Below the pieces are notes generated by a model. The model was given only the letters and a program-made list of their open reading frames with translations, was not told the DNA's origin and did not search any database. DNA of 64,000 nucleotides. It comes from Zarea fungicola (taxonomy: Eukaryota > Ascomycota > Sordariomycetes > Hypocreales > Cordycipitaceae). Made by a program: the position numbers and the translations under genes. Positions 31,137-42,488 of this stretch are shown here, piece by piece; the first letter of the stretch is position 1, and every line of letters begins with the position of its first letter. The stretch spans positions 62,001 to 126,000 of the forward strand of contig FWCC01000327.1 in NCBI GenBank assembly GCA_900169235.1. The letters run 5' to 3'.

Positions 31137-32909
31137 TTATAGGCTATACTCATTCAGTAGCTTCTCAGATAGAATTTCTCCAATCAAATAAGCCACAGCT
31201 TGAAGATGACATTGTGGTAGAAAGGGCAGTGCACTGGTATCTGCGACCCGCAAATTTTGAATGCCAAATATTTGAAAATCCTGATTCAGACAAGACATTC
31301 CGTCGTCTGACGTCCCCATTCTAACAGAACAGCCGTAGTGATATGCGGAGATGACAGACTCTTTAATATATTGGAGAATTGCTTCATCCGAGTCACTTAG
31401 CGGACCCATAGCCAACTGATGCACCCGATTTGAGAGAGATGAACGTTGTAGAACATCTTCAACCGCACGTACTAAGCAAATAGCATTTTGAACGTCGAAA
31501 TTCGCCGAGAGATATTGAGGGTCCACGAGCGGTTTGTCTTTGATTGATGCCGAGCGAAGTTTAATTGAGCCGACTGACTGGGTAGCCATTGGAAACGCAC
31601 TAACCCTGAGATAAGTTTTAGATCCGTCAGGTCCAAAGCTTGGGAGAACCGGACAAATTTCAGCGAGCGGCAGGCTTGAATCAGCTAGATGGCGTCGAGC
31701 GGTCGGTGGCAGTTCATTCATCGCCTCCGAATTGGCAACACTTGTATCGCGAAGAAACACGATTGGCATAGGAGAATAAAAATTCTTCATAGGACCGGTT
31801 CCTGACTTCAAAAACTCTTGGCGGTGGCGGGCGACAACTGCCTCGTCAAAAAGCCAATTGATGTTGTCACCCAGTGAGGGGTCTACCTCCCACAATAACG
31901 GAATGCATAAATGGTCCCGTAATGTCTGACCAACCGGTAGATTCTTGATACATTCGATGCCGACGGATTGTAGTATATCCTTCGGCCCTATTCCGGAAAC
32001 CATCAGTAGCTGGGGAGTTCGGAGAGCGCCCGCTGATACGACCACCTCCTTGCTTGCATAATCTATTAATATTAGAACCAATTGTCGTAGCCATGAACGT
32101 GTACAACGGATTCAACTCACAAACCGTCTCTCCCACTACAACTCCAGTGGCCCTTTCATCTTCCACCATTATTCGGCTGACTGCTGCGCCCGTCCGAATT
32201 TCCAGATTCGACGGAATATCGGTCAGATGGGCAGTGGCTGCGCTAACCCTCCAAGAGTCCCGGGTTGTAATCGGTACCACACCGACTCCGAGAGATTGAC
32301 CGGAATTAACGTCTGGGTTGACAGCATGACCGCTTTCAACAAAGGCGGAGAGAATGGGAGCAGCCTTTGCCAAATCATCACCGGAGAATTCAACCCGAAC
32401 TTCCCCTGACCTCCCATGCCACGTCTCCGGCTGAGAATATTCATCAAGGACAGGCGAGATGTCAGACCCATAGTTCTCAAGCCGCTGCAGATGCTGACGT
32501 ATTCTTGGCCAAGAAAAGGATTCGTCATCCACTAGACGGGCCCATTCGTTGTAATCGGCCTCATGCCCAACAGTCCACATTCCAACATTGATGGCCGAGC
32601 TTCCGCCAAGTGCTCTACCAGACGGGAGAGGAATCTCTCGGCCATTAAGATGGGGCTGCGGCGTGGACACCATCCCCGCATTCAATGGCGACGAGTCCAA
32701 TGCAAGAGGCCATCTGTCAAAGCCAACTAACCACTCATCTTCGAGATATTTCTCACCGGCCTCCAGTAACAATACGTTTGGTTTCGCTGGGCTGTTTGCC
32801 AATCTTTTGGCCACAGTAGCACCGGATGGGCCGCCTCGCGTGGAAGATTAGCTGTACCCGCACCTGTAAGAGCTATATACCTACTACCGATAATAATGAA
32901 ATCGAACAT
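31137..32909 (-). CDS. GMC-family FAD oxidoreductase (2)
   Basis: Three exons (32909-32888, 32834-32121, 32062-31137; introns 53 and 58 nt) give 553 residues with frame kept. The 22-nt first exon and the next one together restore FIIIGGGPSGATVAKRLAN, the FAD site. The second join restores VGETVYYASKEVVVSAGALR, signature 2. LPSGRALGGSSAINVGMW is the flavin-attachment segment. Likely active-site histidines are H487 (AYHYGCSVRMG) and H531 (QCHLQAVAYL). Organisation matches the 7524 gene (tiny first exon cut at the same Gly codon), so the two are distant paralogues. No signal peptide. It converges on the PhyH gene 291 bp away. Confidence 0.9.
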
Positions 32910-33563
32910 CCTATAGGTAATAGGAGCTCGTTAAATGGAAATGTTTGCTATTTTTATATCGCGAGAATTTGGCGGGCTGCTGATTTTAAGAAATATCGTA
33001 TGAAGGACGATATGCAGGTGGTGCTTTTATCACAAAAAGCGATATCGCTGCATATTTGTGCTGCTAAGAGTGGAAATTCACCGGGCTGTACGGATGCGCC
33101 GGTAAGGCAGCGGTGAGAACCATAAGCTCTAACGGCTATCATGAGTATAAAGGCTATATTCCTTATTCCTCTGTATAGGAACTAGCATGCTTACTTGTAC
33201 TATTTCGTCCCTAGGGGTCAACCTGTGGTTATAGACTAGCCTGAATCTAATGTGCTTCGCAAACTTTTGCGTTTAAATATCTATTTTGCCCCGTGGATGA
33301 ATCTGACCCATGCGTAGCCGCCTAGTGCTACCCCACGAAGTGGCGGGTGTTTACGTGTAGCTGAGCTTCAGTGACTGCCCGGGCCACCGGGCTGACTGGC
33401 TTCTTGAGCTGGCAACTATCAAGTCGCTAGTATACTAGGTACGGGAGTCTGTGTTATTAGCTAACTAAATGCATCATTGTACTGAGTTGAGATATCCTGA
33501 AGCATAAAACGCAGAAATGGAACGCTCGAGAAACGAAAAAATGACAATGAAAACGGTTGCCCC
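32910..33563. other. Intergenic, no gene recognised
   Basis: 5' flank of the GMC gene and 3' flank of the MDR gene. Short frames only. Confidence 0.5.
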
Positions 33564-34827
33564 TCAGGTCTGATCGTCTCCAATGTCCGGATTCACCTTG
33601 ACAAGAACTTTACCCCTAGCATGCAATCCGCCAAGATGCCCATACGCAGCCTGCGCATCCTCAAATTTCCACACACTGTCCCGAACCACCCTAACTTGAC
33701 CTGCGCCGAGCATCTCCACGATGCGCTGCCTGTCTTGCAGGGTCGGCTCCATCATGGACACGCCGCGCCAGAGCCGGCCGACGCCCCCGAGCCAGGTGCT
33801 GACAGGCCACCACTCGTTGAGCTTCATCTGCCACACCGCGCGCAAGAAGTTGGGCACGGAAAAGTTGGGTGGCTTGATGCCCACGGAAGAGTAGGCGCCT
33901 GTGGGGATGAGGTAGGCTGGTGAGCCGAGGTAGAGCGACTGGTGGCCCAAGGTGTCGATGATGGTGTCGAACGGCTTGCTGCCAAAGACGTCTTTGAGAT
34001 ATGCTGGCAAGTTGTCGTGCTTTGTATAATCAATGACCTGTGTTGCTATGTCAGTATACACCTCTTCGCTTTTTTTTCTGAAGCAAAGGAGAGGAGCCAA
34101 AATTTGGATCATCGATAATCAGGAGTGGAAGAAATCTTACCTCGTTGGCGCCCAGGCTCTTTACCATTTCGACATTCTTTCCGCTGCAAATTCCAACCAC
34201 ATGGCCCGAATCGCCAACAATATTCCGCACCATCTGCACCACCATGGTACCAATGCCGCCGCTCGCTGCATTCACCAGTACCCGGTCGCCCTCCTTGGCG
34301 CCCGACTCAAGCACCTGCTGCCGCGCCGTCATGCCCGCGAGCAGACACCCCGCCGCATCGCCAAAGCTCACGCTCTCCGGCTTGTGCGCGACATACTTGG
34401 CCGGAATCGCAATGTACTCGGCCAGCGCGCCCGTCCCCGTCGCCAGCGAATGGCTGGCCGGCAGCATCGCGACGACCTTGTCGCCCTTGTTGAAGCGAAA
34501 CGATGATGATGCCGCGGAACCAGATTCCGGCTCGGGATGCCACACATCCTCCACGACGCCGGACAGATCCATTTCGGGGATGCACGTCTTGGTGCGAATG
34601 CGCTGTGGAATCAGCGTCATCTGGAAAATGGCACCGACGTTGAGCCCGGCAAAGGCCGTTTTGATGAGCACCCATTCCTCGGGCGCGGGTGCGTCGCGCG
34701 GCAGAGGCAGCTTTGGAGGCAGCGACGGCTTCTCGCGCGTGGTGAATTGCAGCACTTTGGAGGGATCGCCGCGGTCTGAGAAGACCCAGGCTCGCATGGT
34801 CTCGGGTTGTGTTGTTACTTCCGCCAT
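33564..34827 (-). CDS. Medium-chain dehydrogenase/reductase, quinone-oxidoreductase-like
   Basis: Two exons (34827-34141, 34037-33564; 103-nt intron GTAAGA..ACACAG, phase 0) give 386 residues. The N-terminal GroES-like domain includes MRAWVFSDRGDPSKVLQF and PEMDLSGVVEDV. The Rossmann part has VNAASGGIGTMVVQMVRN (NADPH loop) and GICSGKNVEMVKSLGANEVI; the last two residues are joined by the splice. The C-terminus restores the catalytic fold (RGKVLVKV). No zinc ligands are seen, so it is a non-zinc NADPH reductase of the quinone oxidoreductase/trans-enoyl reductase kind. It shares orientation with the GMC gene upstream in the cassette. Confidence 0.88.
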
Positions 34828-35979
34828 TCTGTGTCAATAAACTATTCTGAAAGCTGCGTCCAGGTGTATACGTCAATGAAAGTATCGTGCGATGACCCGA
34901 GTCGTCTTTTATGAGTCTGTAGCTTCGATGTGGTGGAGAAAGCGGCTGAAGGCTGCCTTGCTGGAGGTAGCTTTGCTGGATTTTCACGATCTGGCCTTTT
35001 TCACGCGCCACAGCTTGCGACTGGGCGATACGAAAATGTGTCAAATACTTTAATTCAGCCCGCTGGGCGCTTTCAGCTTTCAATTTAGCTTGTCCGATTG
35101 GGCATGTTGCTCCGGGTGGGCCAAGGCGCAGCTTCAAAACAAGCAATGCCAAGCCAAGACTAAATTAGTTATAGCTTGGAGTCATATGAACCCTGCCGAC
35201 AGCAAAAAGACCCTTTGCACTAGGACGTTCGCAGCTGGAATGCGAGGCCGGGCATGTGGCTGGAAACTACCCTATTCTACTCGCCTGGCTCCTCAGTATT
35301 TCTATTTGTATCAATCACAATAAATCTCAAGCCAGTACGGCCACTACTACCTTGCAACCAAACTAAAGAGCCAAAAAGAAGAACCCAAGTGCGGGTGGGA
35401 GCTGGCACCCTGCAGGGGAACCACGGCCACGATCACAGTTCCCACTTACTTGGGCAGCAGTGGAGCATATAACGGCAAAATGCATTATGAGAGTTGACAA
35501 CATTGTCTGATTACCGAATGCTACGGGCACTTGCCGAAACTTTCATGGGGCCAATCACCGACTTCTATGGCGCAAATTGCCGAGGGCTAGTTGTACCCAG
35601 TCTGCTGGCTCATAATAATCACCTTCCAAAGGTCTTCCACTAGCCATACAGGTTTTACTTGTATAACAGGTCAAGTATACAACTATAGCTTAGCTCAAGT
35701 CAAAGTAATAATCTACTTCTTAAGAAGAGTCCGGGCTGTCATCAGGTAGTTATACTATAGCTCAATATTATTAATAAGAGAACGGGTAACTATCAATAGT
35801 AATTTTTATTTTTTTATTTTGTTTTATTTCATAAGTTGAGATTCTTACATGCTTTCGCTGGCTAGGGGGAAATCGAGTAGGATTATTACAGGACGATACG
35901 TACATTTTCCTCTGCATGAGAGCCGAACGGCATCAGCCCAAGTGGTCAATGTCAGATGTGCAGTAACTCGATTTCTTTT
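34828..35979. other. Intergenic, AT-rich toward the right, no gene recognised
   Basis: The first 300 bp are the MDR promoter. From 35640 the DNA is AT-rich with short direct words (CTATAGCTCAATATTA also occurs at 18751), suggesting decayed repeats. Confidence 0.4.
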
Positions 35980-36115
35980 CTAGCTATTAACGAGGAGTTC
36001 CTCCTATATGCTATGGACTTTACAAGGAAAAAAGAAATAGAGTAACCATCTTTTGCAAGGTACCTCTGGAATCTGAGGTTCGCTGCCGTCGGTCAATGAG
36101 TTGGTCGACGGAGCT
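35980..36115 (-). repeat. LTR-like dispersed repeat, copy 3
   Basis: GAGGAGTTCCTCCTATAT (35990-36010) and GCTGCCGTCGGTCA..GTTGGTCGACGGA (36082-36115) match the two conserved parts of the 18447-18700 copy in the same order and orientation, with the middle diverged. Confidence 0.4.
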
Positions 36116-36192
36116 TTACATCCAGGCATCGAAGTCTTCGTAGCTCAATCAGCTACTCCATCGGCCGCCGAATCAGTTACCGTAGTGTAGCT

Positions 36193-37425
36193 TTACAATT
36201 GTGACCAGACAGTGTACCCAGCCCAGTTATTATACTTGTCGCATCTGACATGCGAGGAACCGGCGCTGCAGCCAAACTGGGAAACTCTGTTACCAGGAGC
36301 ACCCATATAGTTGGGGCCTTGCCGACCGCCGCAAACAATGCCGCAAGCACCGTGGTTAATGCAATCTGTTTTATAGGCATATCCGTAACCGTTGAGATTT
36401 TGGAACCAGACCTGTCCAACACTATTTCCCGGTACGTTGCATCCGTAGGTGTTGGAGTTGCTGTACGCCTCCGTAATCGAAAACCCAAAGTTGGGGAATA
36501 TGGGGATAATCTTGGATCCGTCCCAACCAAAGCTTTGAGCGAATGACATGGAGTAGCCGTATGTGAAGCTCACACTACCACCGTTGGGGCTGAGGCCAGT
36601 GTAAAGACAGTTTGAAATGGGCAGCCAGCTGCCCCAGTTGGACCAGGCACCATCAATCGAATAACTGCTGTAAGAGGAGGTGGGACAAAACTGGCGGCTA
36701 TGAAGTTTGTTCTCGTCCTCTATCTTGACGGTCGACGTATCTACAATCGAATTGCTATCCTCGAGATAGACAAACTCGGGAAGCGTCGCGTTGCTCATGA
36801 TCAGTTGGTGGAAGCTCGTGCCGTTGTATGTTGGGAAATTGATGGAGTTTTTCACGGCCTCTGCATCACTCCAGTCCAATCCTGGCCCGACACTGTATTC
36901 GGATTCCTGGCCGCGTGCCTTGACGGATGGCTTCTCGCAGGGCTTGAGCACACCAGAACATGCCGCATCGCCATACACGGCCAGAGTAAGGCTGTGGGCT
37001 CCGCCAAGGGTGTTGACAAACTCGGCAGTGATGATGGACTCGTTTCGGCCATGATCTCCAACTACGAGCATGTCGTTGATGAGCTTGCTCCAAACTCCCG
37101 CACTCAATACTTCAGAGTGGACAAAGTCCTCTGAGAAGCTTCCGGACAAGGTGTAATCACTTCCACCAACTGAGTGGGAGCTCAGTTTGATGTCTCCACT
37201 CGCCTTCTTCTCCTGGATGGCTTGAGCAAGTTCAGCACCAAAGTGGTTTGAAATGTCGGCAAACACACTGCTATCCCACGTGCCGCTGCATCCACAGTTC
37301 TTCTCAGTCGCCACGTTCTTGGTGAGAAGCTTGCTCTGGCCATTCTTGCCGTAGAAGAGTTCCGTACCCTGCGCCGAGGCGGTTGCGGCGAGGCCGATCA
37401 GCTGCAAGGCCAAAGAGATGTACAT
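36193..37425 (-). CDS. Secreted two-part protein, unknown function
   Basis: Intronless, 410 residues. A clean signal peptide (MYISLALQLIGLAATASAQ) ends at about residue 19. The first part (to about residue 240) has an NCGCSGTWD motif and predicted glycosylation sites (NGT, NAT, NES). A basic HSR step follows, a possible processing site. The second part begins QFCPTSS and is rich in Ser, Tyr, Asn and Gly with about nine cysteines, aromatic repeats (WSNWGSW, NWAGYTVW) and the segment CINHGACGIVCGGRQG. The tail resembles a disulfide-stabilised beta-rich domain. I recognise no family. Secretion is firm; function is unknown. Confidence 0.8.
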   Translation of the reverse strand: MYISLALQLIGLAATASAQGTELFYGKNGQSKLLTKNVATEKNCGCSGTWDSSVFADISNHFGAELAQAIQEKKASGDIKLSSHSVGGSDYTLSGSFSEDFVHSEVLSAGVWSKLINDMLVVGDHGRNESIITAEFVNTLGGAHSLTLAVYGDAACSGVLKPCEKPSVKARGQESEYSVGPGLDWSDAEAVKNSINFPTYNGTSFHQLIMSNATLPEFVYLEDSNSIVDTSTVKIEDENKLHSRQFCPTSSYSSYSIDGAWSNWGSWLPISNCLYTGLSPNGGSVSFTYGYSMSFAQSFGWDGSKIIPIFPNFGFSITEAYSNSNTYGCNVPGNSVGQVWFQNLNGYGYAYKTDCINHGACGIVCGGRQGPNYMGAPGNRVSQFGCSAGSSHVRCDKYNNWAGYTVWSQL

Positions 37426-37610
37426 GATGAGAATGGTCCGGAAGTTGCTAGACTTGGTGTCAGAATCTGTAGAGTAGAGCTGGTTTGGCTTGTAATACCT
37501 AGCTAAGAGACAGATTGATACCCTAGTAATCAGGCAAGTATACCCAGACAGTGAAAGCTGTGTGTCTGATGAACTGAGCTCAACTCAACCTCAAGACGGG
37601 GACCCTGTAC

Positions 37611-37620
37611 CATTTAAATA
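37611..37620 (-). promoter_or_regulatory. AT-rich TATA-like element of the 37425 gene
   Basis: TATTTAAATG on the minus strand lies about 190 bp upstream of the start. This is a moderate match only. Confidence 0.3.
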
Positions 37621-39744
37621 CCAGAGCAGTGGATAAAGCAGAGCGTCTGAATGAGTTTTGAATCTCCCGAACCCAACATAACTGGGAATCATTAACGGTG
37701 TGGTTAGAAAACTAACATCACACATGATGGCATCCGCTTCAGCTGCTTATCTTACATGGCGGTGTAACCAGTAACATATCCATATTTCTAAGCCTACAAT
37801 TAAACTCAACGCTAAGAAGTCTACTAAACCCAGTCCACACTCTGAACTAGAAGTTCTAGGTATAGTACCTTGATTATTCTATGGGGTAATAAGATGATGT
37901 CAAAGGAAGCTAATACTATAATTGTTTGCTGAGCATGGTGACTCTTGTTGCAGGGCAGGGACAGTTCTAAGCCTACTTGCGGAGTAGTGCTTACGGCAAT
38001 AGTGCAGCCACCTGGCACTCGGGATATTACGGTTTTAAGGTTCGAGGGAACAATGCCCCTGGCAGATTTCACGCGCCGCCACAGTTTGCCCGGGTAACTA
38101 TGTAGGCGGAACTTGCAGGCGGTGATTTACGGGTCCAAGTCCGCATATTTGAATATTTGAGCCCAAGAGGTATGAGCGGGGTGGTCCATATGATACGCCT
38201 CGTGCCATTAGTGCGGGATGAGCGGGAGCCCAAGTGCATCGTGACAGGGTCCTGCGTAGCAGATTGTCGAGCTAGAAACTGATTTGTACATGTTGTTTGT
38301 TCTCTCCGACGTTCTAGTCTGGTGGAGATCAATTCTCGACGCTTACACCTTGTGCCTGTTTGGGAACTAGCGCGCGAGGTGTCCCTAGGGTTAATCCACC
38401 TGCAAACTGGAAAACGGTCCAGGGAAGTCGCAGATCTTGGTAGGAACGCCACAGAACTCGTGTTGGTGGACCTTGGACTTTGTCGAATCAAAGCTGGCTG
38501 ATTTGGGTGCCCTACTCTACCATGTTAGCCGATGGTGTAATCGACCATTACACAGCCCATAGCTGTCCAGCAATCGATGCTTCCGCCCTGGAGGTTCAAC
38601 TGCCGGCTCGTTGAAAACGCTAGAAAAAGAGGGGGGAAAGTAAGAGAACTAAACCGTTTACGCACGCGGGGAATTTTCTAACCCAGATAGCGTGGCACGT
38701 TGGCAGGGGCGTTGAAAGAGCATACCTCCAACGCTTCGAGTCCACGCTTCTAGAACTCGATTGCGTCCAGTCAATGCCAGGAGCCAGTGGGGTTACATGG
38801 TTCCCGACAGGGAACGATGTTGTCCAGTCAGATCGCAATCCATGTGGTGGACGCCCGGCCAATGTGACTGCAAGTGTGCCAAGAAACTAAGCTTCCCTTT
38901 TTTTTCCTCAGAAATGAATAGTAGTGTGCCTGTCAGCCGTAACAATGCTATTTGACATTTAACGGACCATGATGGCTCGGCAGTTTGTGAGCCACAGCCT
39001 GTTCGGAGTTTCCAACAGTATTCTCTGACGTACTCCGTACTCTTCGGCAAACTAATATCGCGACACAATAATATGGGACCCGCCAGCGGGGCACATTACA
39101 CAGTATTCATTGTGGCTCACTGGCTATTCAAGGCATGGTTAGAGGTCACAGCTCCCGGAAAGGATGTAACCGTAGCTCTCCAATGGGAAGTAATCGGCGG
39201 TGTCACCGAGTCGCCTTGCAGGCGGCGTGTCGCAGTTCGGACACAATGCAATATTCGGCCTCGTCACGCCAAGGCCAATGTAGCAGCACACGGCTGTCTG
39301 TAGATCAGAAGCTGCCAATCGAGAAATCTTCTTTACAAGGCACTGAGCTCTATGCGACCGACCCCGATAGCCGCACTTATGGAAGTCGAAAATCGATTTG
39401 TTTATCTGCAACATGAGGTTTCCAATGGGATAAATTGACCTTGCATCAAAATGATCGCTCGGATTGCTTAGAGCAGTGCCTGGCCAATCTTCCTTCTTCG
39501 TCGTTGGAATTAGAATTTCCCAAGTGAAGTCTGAAATGGCTTTTTTTAAAACTCGCCATGTTCCTACGAATGTTGCAATGGCTGACCTTGAACACCACGG
39601 TTCCACGGACACTTAGATCCACATTGTCACAAAACATTAGGTTGGCACTATATATACGCTATTATGCCTACTATTATTGCTAGAATCGCTTCAATAGCCT
39701 AAACCTTTTGCTCCGTAGCCTGACGGCATAGGCATTCGTCACAG
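37621..39744. other. Intergenic, no gene recognised
   Basis: Minus-strand frames of 140 codons (38069-38491) and 157 codons (39139-39612) lack signal peptides, domains or supporting splice sites, and I do not call them genes. The rest has short frames only. Confidence 0.4.
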
Positions 39745-39924
39745 CTACTATACCTGGCTGCCTTGGCCTAATGCGCCTTACTTGATTTCTTTATTTGTAA
39801 TATATAACCCTTCCCTCTATTCCATATAGTGTACGCTGCCTTTCTTTGTGCTATGCCCTTAGGTCGCTGTACCTAGCCGTCTTAGCCTAATGCGCCTTAC
39901 TTGGCTTCTTCGTTTATAATATAT
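39745..39924. repeat. Imperfect direct repeat, about 60 bp, spaced 119 bp
   Basis: Both copies contain TACCT(G/A)GC, then CCTAATGCGCCTTACTTG, TTCTT, and TATAATATAT or TGTAATATAT; the identical core begins at 39767 and 39886. No coding function. Confidence 0.6.
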
Positions 39925-40118
39925 TGTCGCCAGTTTATCTACTAATATAGCGGCAAAAGGGTTAGGGTTTGAGAGGTGGAAGATTGTCGACAAACACAGC
40001 TGTCGTCCGCCGGCCGTTTGTGCAAATTAACTCAACGGGAGAGGATACCCACGTGATATAACAACTAATAATTTTCTTTTGAATTTATCATAATTTATCA
40101 GTAATTAATATCTTGCTT

Positions 40119-40182
40119 GGAGAAGGGCTGTTTAAGGTCACCAACCACGTGGGGCCATTAGAGGCCAGCATGTAGATTTCCA
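40119..40182. repeat. Direct repeat, copy 1 (pairs with 40505-40565)
   Basis: About 62 bp, beginning GGAGAAGGG, with TTCAAGGTCA/TTTAAGGTCA, GGGGCCATT and GAGGCCAGCATGTAG shared with the second copy 386 bp downstream. Confidence 0.7.
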
Positions 40183-40504
40183 AAAATTACACTCAAGTCT
40201 ACCTCTGCGAGTCCGCTCAATTCGTAGTGTCCGATTCCTACCAGTCGAGGAGGCATCATAGACTGGTAGAGAAATAAGATGGACATTATAAAAAGCAATT
40301 AGTTTTCCTATCCTGGCCTCATTATAAGAGGTGTATCTGTAGGATCGGCCGAGTGACTGCTATTGCAGTATTCGTATGGCGAGGCGCCATGCTTCCATCG
40401 GGTGATAATTTTTCATGGGTTATGAGGTTCTTTGCAACTTTTGTTGATACTTGTGTTGAATTTATCTATCTAAAAAAAAAAAGCACTTATCACACACTAG
40501 TGCT

Positions 40505-40565
40505 GGAGAAGGGTTGTTCAAGGTCAACCACATGGGGCCATTGGAGGCCAGCATGTAGCTTTCCA
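40505..40565. repeat. Direct repeat, copy 2
   Basis: See 40119-40182. This copy lies about 90 bp beyond the 3' end of the Cys-rich secreted gene. Between the copies is a hairpin at 40239-40270 (CTACCAGTC/GACTGGTAG). Confidence 0.7.
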
Positions 40566-40653
40566 CACACCAAATGGTGCTGGCACCAGGCGATGCCACC
40601 AACATTGGCGGTTGATTAACCATGACCTGTCACACGTCCCACCACAAGCCCCT

Positions 40654-41263
40654 CTATGAACATCCACCAGGGCGGTTTGACAAGCACTGCGTTGTACAAG
40701 TCCTTCCGATGAGGGTATTTCTCGTGAGTCCAGAAACATAGTGGTTTATACGGGTTGAAACGCAATGATCAAAGGTCTTTTCAGCTGCGTCAACCAATTC
40801 TCCCCTTACCGCATTGACAACCGGATTTGCCCAGCTGATACAACAGACTCCACAGCAATCGGCGCGGCAAATTGACCTGGGTGAGGCTGGTATGGTAATA
40901 CCAGATTCATAAATGTCGCCGATGAGGAGATTGCAGTGATCCTCGGGAGCAAAGTGTGAGCGGCCGCACTCGACGTCGTTGGTGCCACAACTACGTTCTG
41001 TTATCTGATGGTCCTCTGGCACAGAATCATCATCACCGTATCTATATTCTGGTTAGCCATCTACTCAGACAGGTGCTATTTCAAACCACCTACACGGTGA
41101 GCGTGACGGTGTTATTATCCGTTTGGCTAATGATCTGGTGCTGAAGAATGACGAGTCCCTCAGGAGTGTCTGGTAGGGCAGAGAGAGTGTTGTTCACGCT
41201 CTCGCCGCTGTCAGCCAAAACAGTGCCCAACAGGCATGTTAACAAGAGCGTCGGATACAACAT
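40654..41263 (-). CDS. Cys-rich secreted protein, paralogue A
   Basis: Two exons (41263-41094, 41041-40654; 52-nt intron GTAGGT, CTAAC branch, ATATAG) give 185 residues. A signal peptide covers about residues 1-17 (LLGTVLADS). The mature C-terminal domain has paired cysteines in fixed motifs: CGTNDVEC, SPRSIC, CCISW, SGLTRNT and QCLSNRPGGC. The same motifs, and an intron at the same codon, occur in the gene at 42489, so they are paralogues. From memory some fungal proteomes annotate relatives as 'WD-like domain' proteins; I cannot verify that. Secreted, disulfide-rich, function unknown. Confidence 0.85.
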
Positions 41264-42488
41264 GGCGAGAAGGAGAAGATGGCGTTTGCAGGAATGGTGC
41301 CAGGCGTTGTGAGAGGTTAGGAAAAGCTCTAATAACTTGGAGGATTAGGCACCATATTATACTGTCATCATTTTGGTATTTGTTGCCTGCTTCTCTAGCA
41401 TCCGACGTCCCGGATATGCAGGGCGCATTCTGGGGAGCATAGGGGTCCTATTTTACGCCATTAGGCTTAGCTTTAACAAGGTGCTCGGCGAATGAACCGA
41501 ACCGCGAATTCAACTCACGCCACGCTGACGCCTCGCTGACTCGCTATGCTGCAAGATGGCGTGCGTGCGTGGAGCATTTGACCGCGAAGCTTATTAACCC
41601 GGGACCGTTGAATAAGAAACTGTAGTCGCTAAAAGGCGGCCGGAACATACCGACTTCGGGGAACTAAACTTTAAAAGCGTAAGATGACCATGTCTTCAGC
41701 GTTGGCCGCACCGTGGCCTTTGTTGTCAACTTCACTGCTCTTATTCTGCTTGATTCTATGCTGAGTTTGGCCACAGAAGAATATTGCGCTGCGCAATGGA
41801 GAGACTCTGGGAGGCCTCATCAAGGTGTTTGTCGAATTTATCAAAGCATGTCCAAAGTATGTCCAAAGCGGGGGCAGTTTTCGCCATATAAAAGCGCCAT
41901 GTAATCAAAATTGGAAACGGAACATCCGGACAAAATAGTATGATAAAAGTCTGACTCATGTAACTAACTGCATTGGCATTATTGACTCGGTTATTGCTCA
42001 ATTACCGAAACTATCTACTTACAACATCCGGTGAAATCGTTGAGGCACGCGCCCACCGCCATCTTCCGCTTCGACCCGATAAATAAAGAGGTTCCTTCTT
42101 ATTAATGATTCTCATTTAGGCTAATAGAAGTCCTGTTGGCACGACAAGTTGCCAGTTGTCGCCCATCTCAACCAAACTCCAAAGCGGACATTGGCGGACT
42201 CACCTCGGCTTACAAGTTGCCGAACCCTGATAGAGCATTTATAATTACCATGGTTCTTGAGGCGTATGTTATTTTTTAGTGCTTATGTTGCTTACATATT
42301 GAGTCTTACATAGTGCCAGCCTTCTTCTCCATTTACCGATTTTTCAACCGCGCACACCTACCTATCAAAGGCAACGACCAACAGTCAGCTATATAGAACG
42401 GAAAGCAATTCTTTCAAGCTCAAAAGTCCTATGCCACTATCTCAAGTTCAACGCTTTCATTCAGCAAGGCTTTATACTTTTATTCATC
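41264..42488. promoter_or_regulatory. Divergent intergenic region between the Cys-rich paralogues
   Basis: About 1.2 kb separates the two start codons. A TATA-like ATATAG at 42391 lies about 95 bp before the plus-strand start. No gene is recognised inside. Confidence 0.4.

Noticed and set aside
39139..39612. 157-codon minus-strand frame as a gene
   Set aside because: No signal, domain or credible splice partner, and no promoter element. Could be real but cannot be supported.
39960..39985. Telomere-like TTAGGG repeat
   Set aside because: Only one unit of the motif occurs; not an array.
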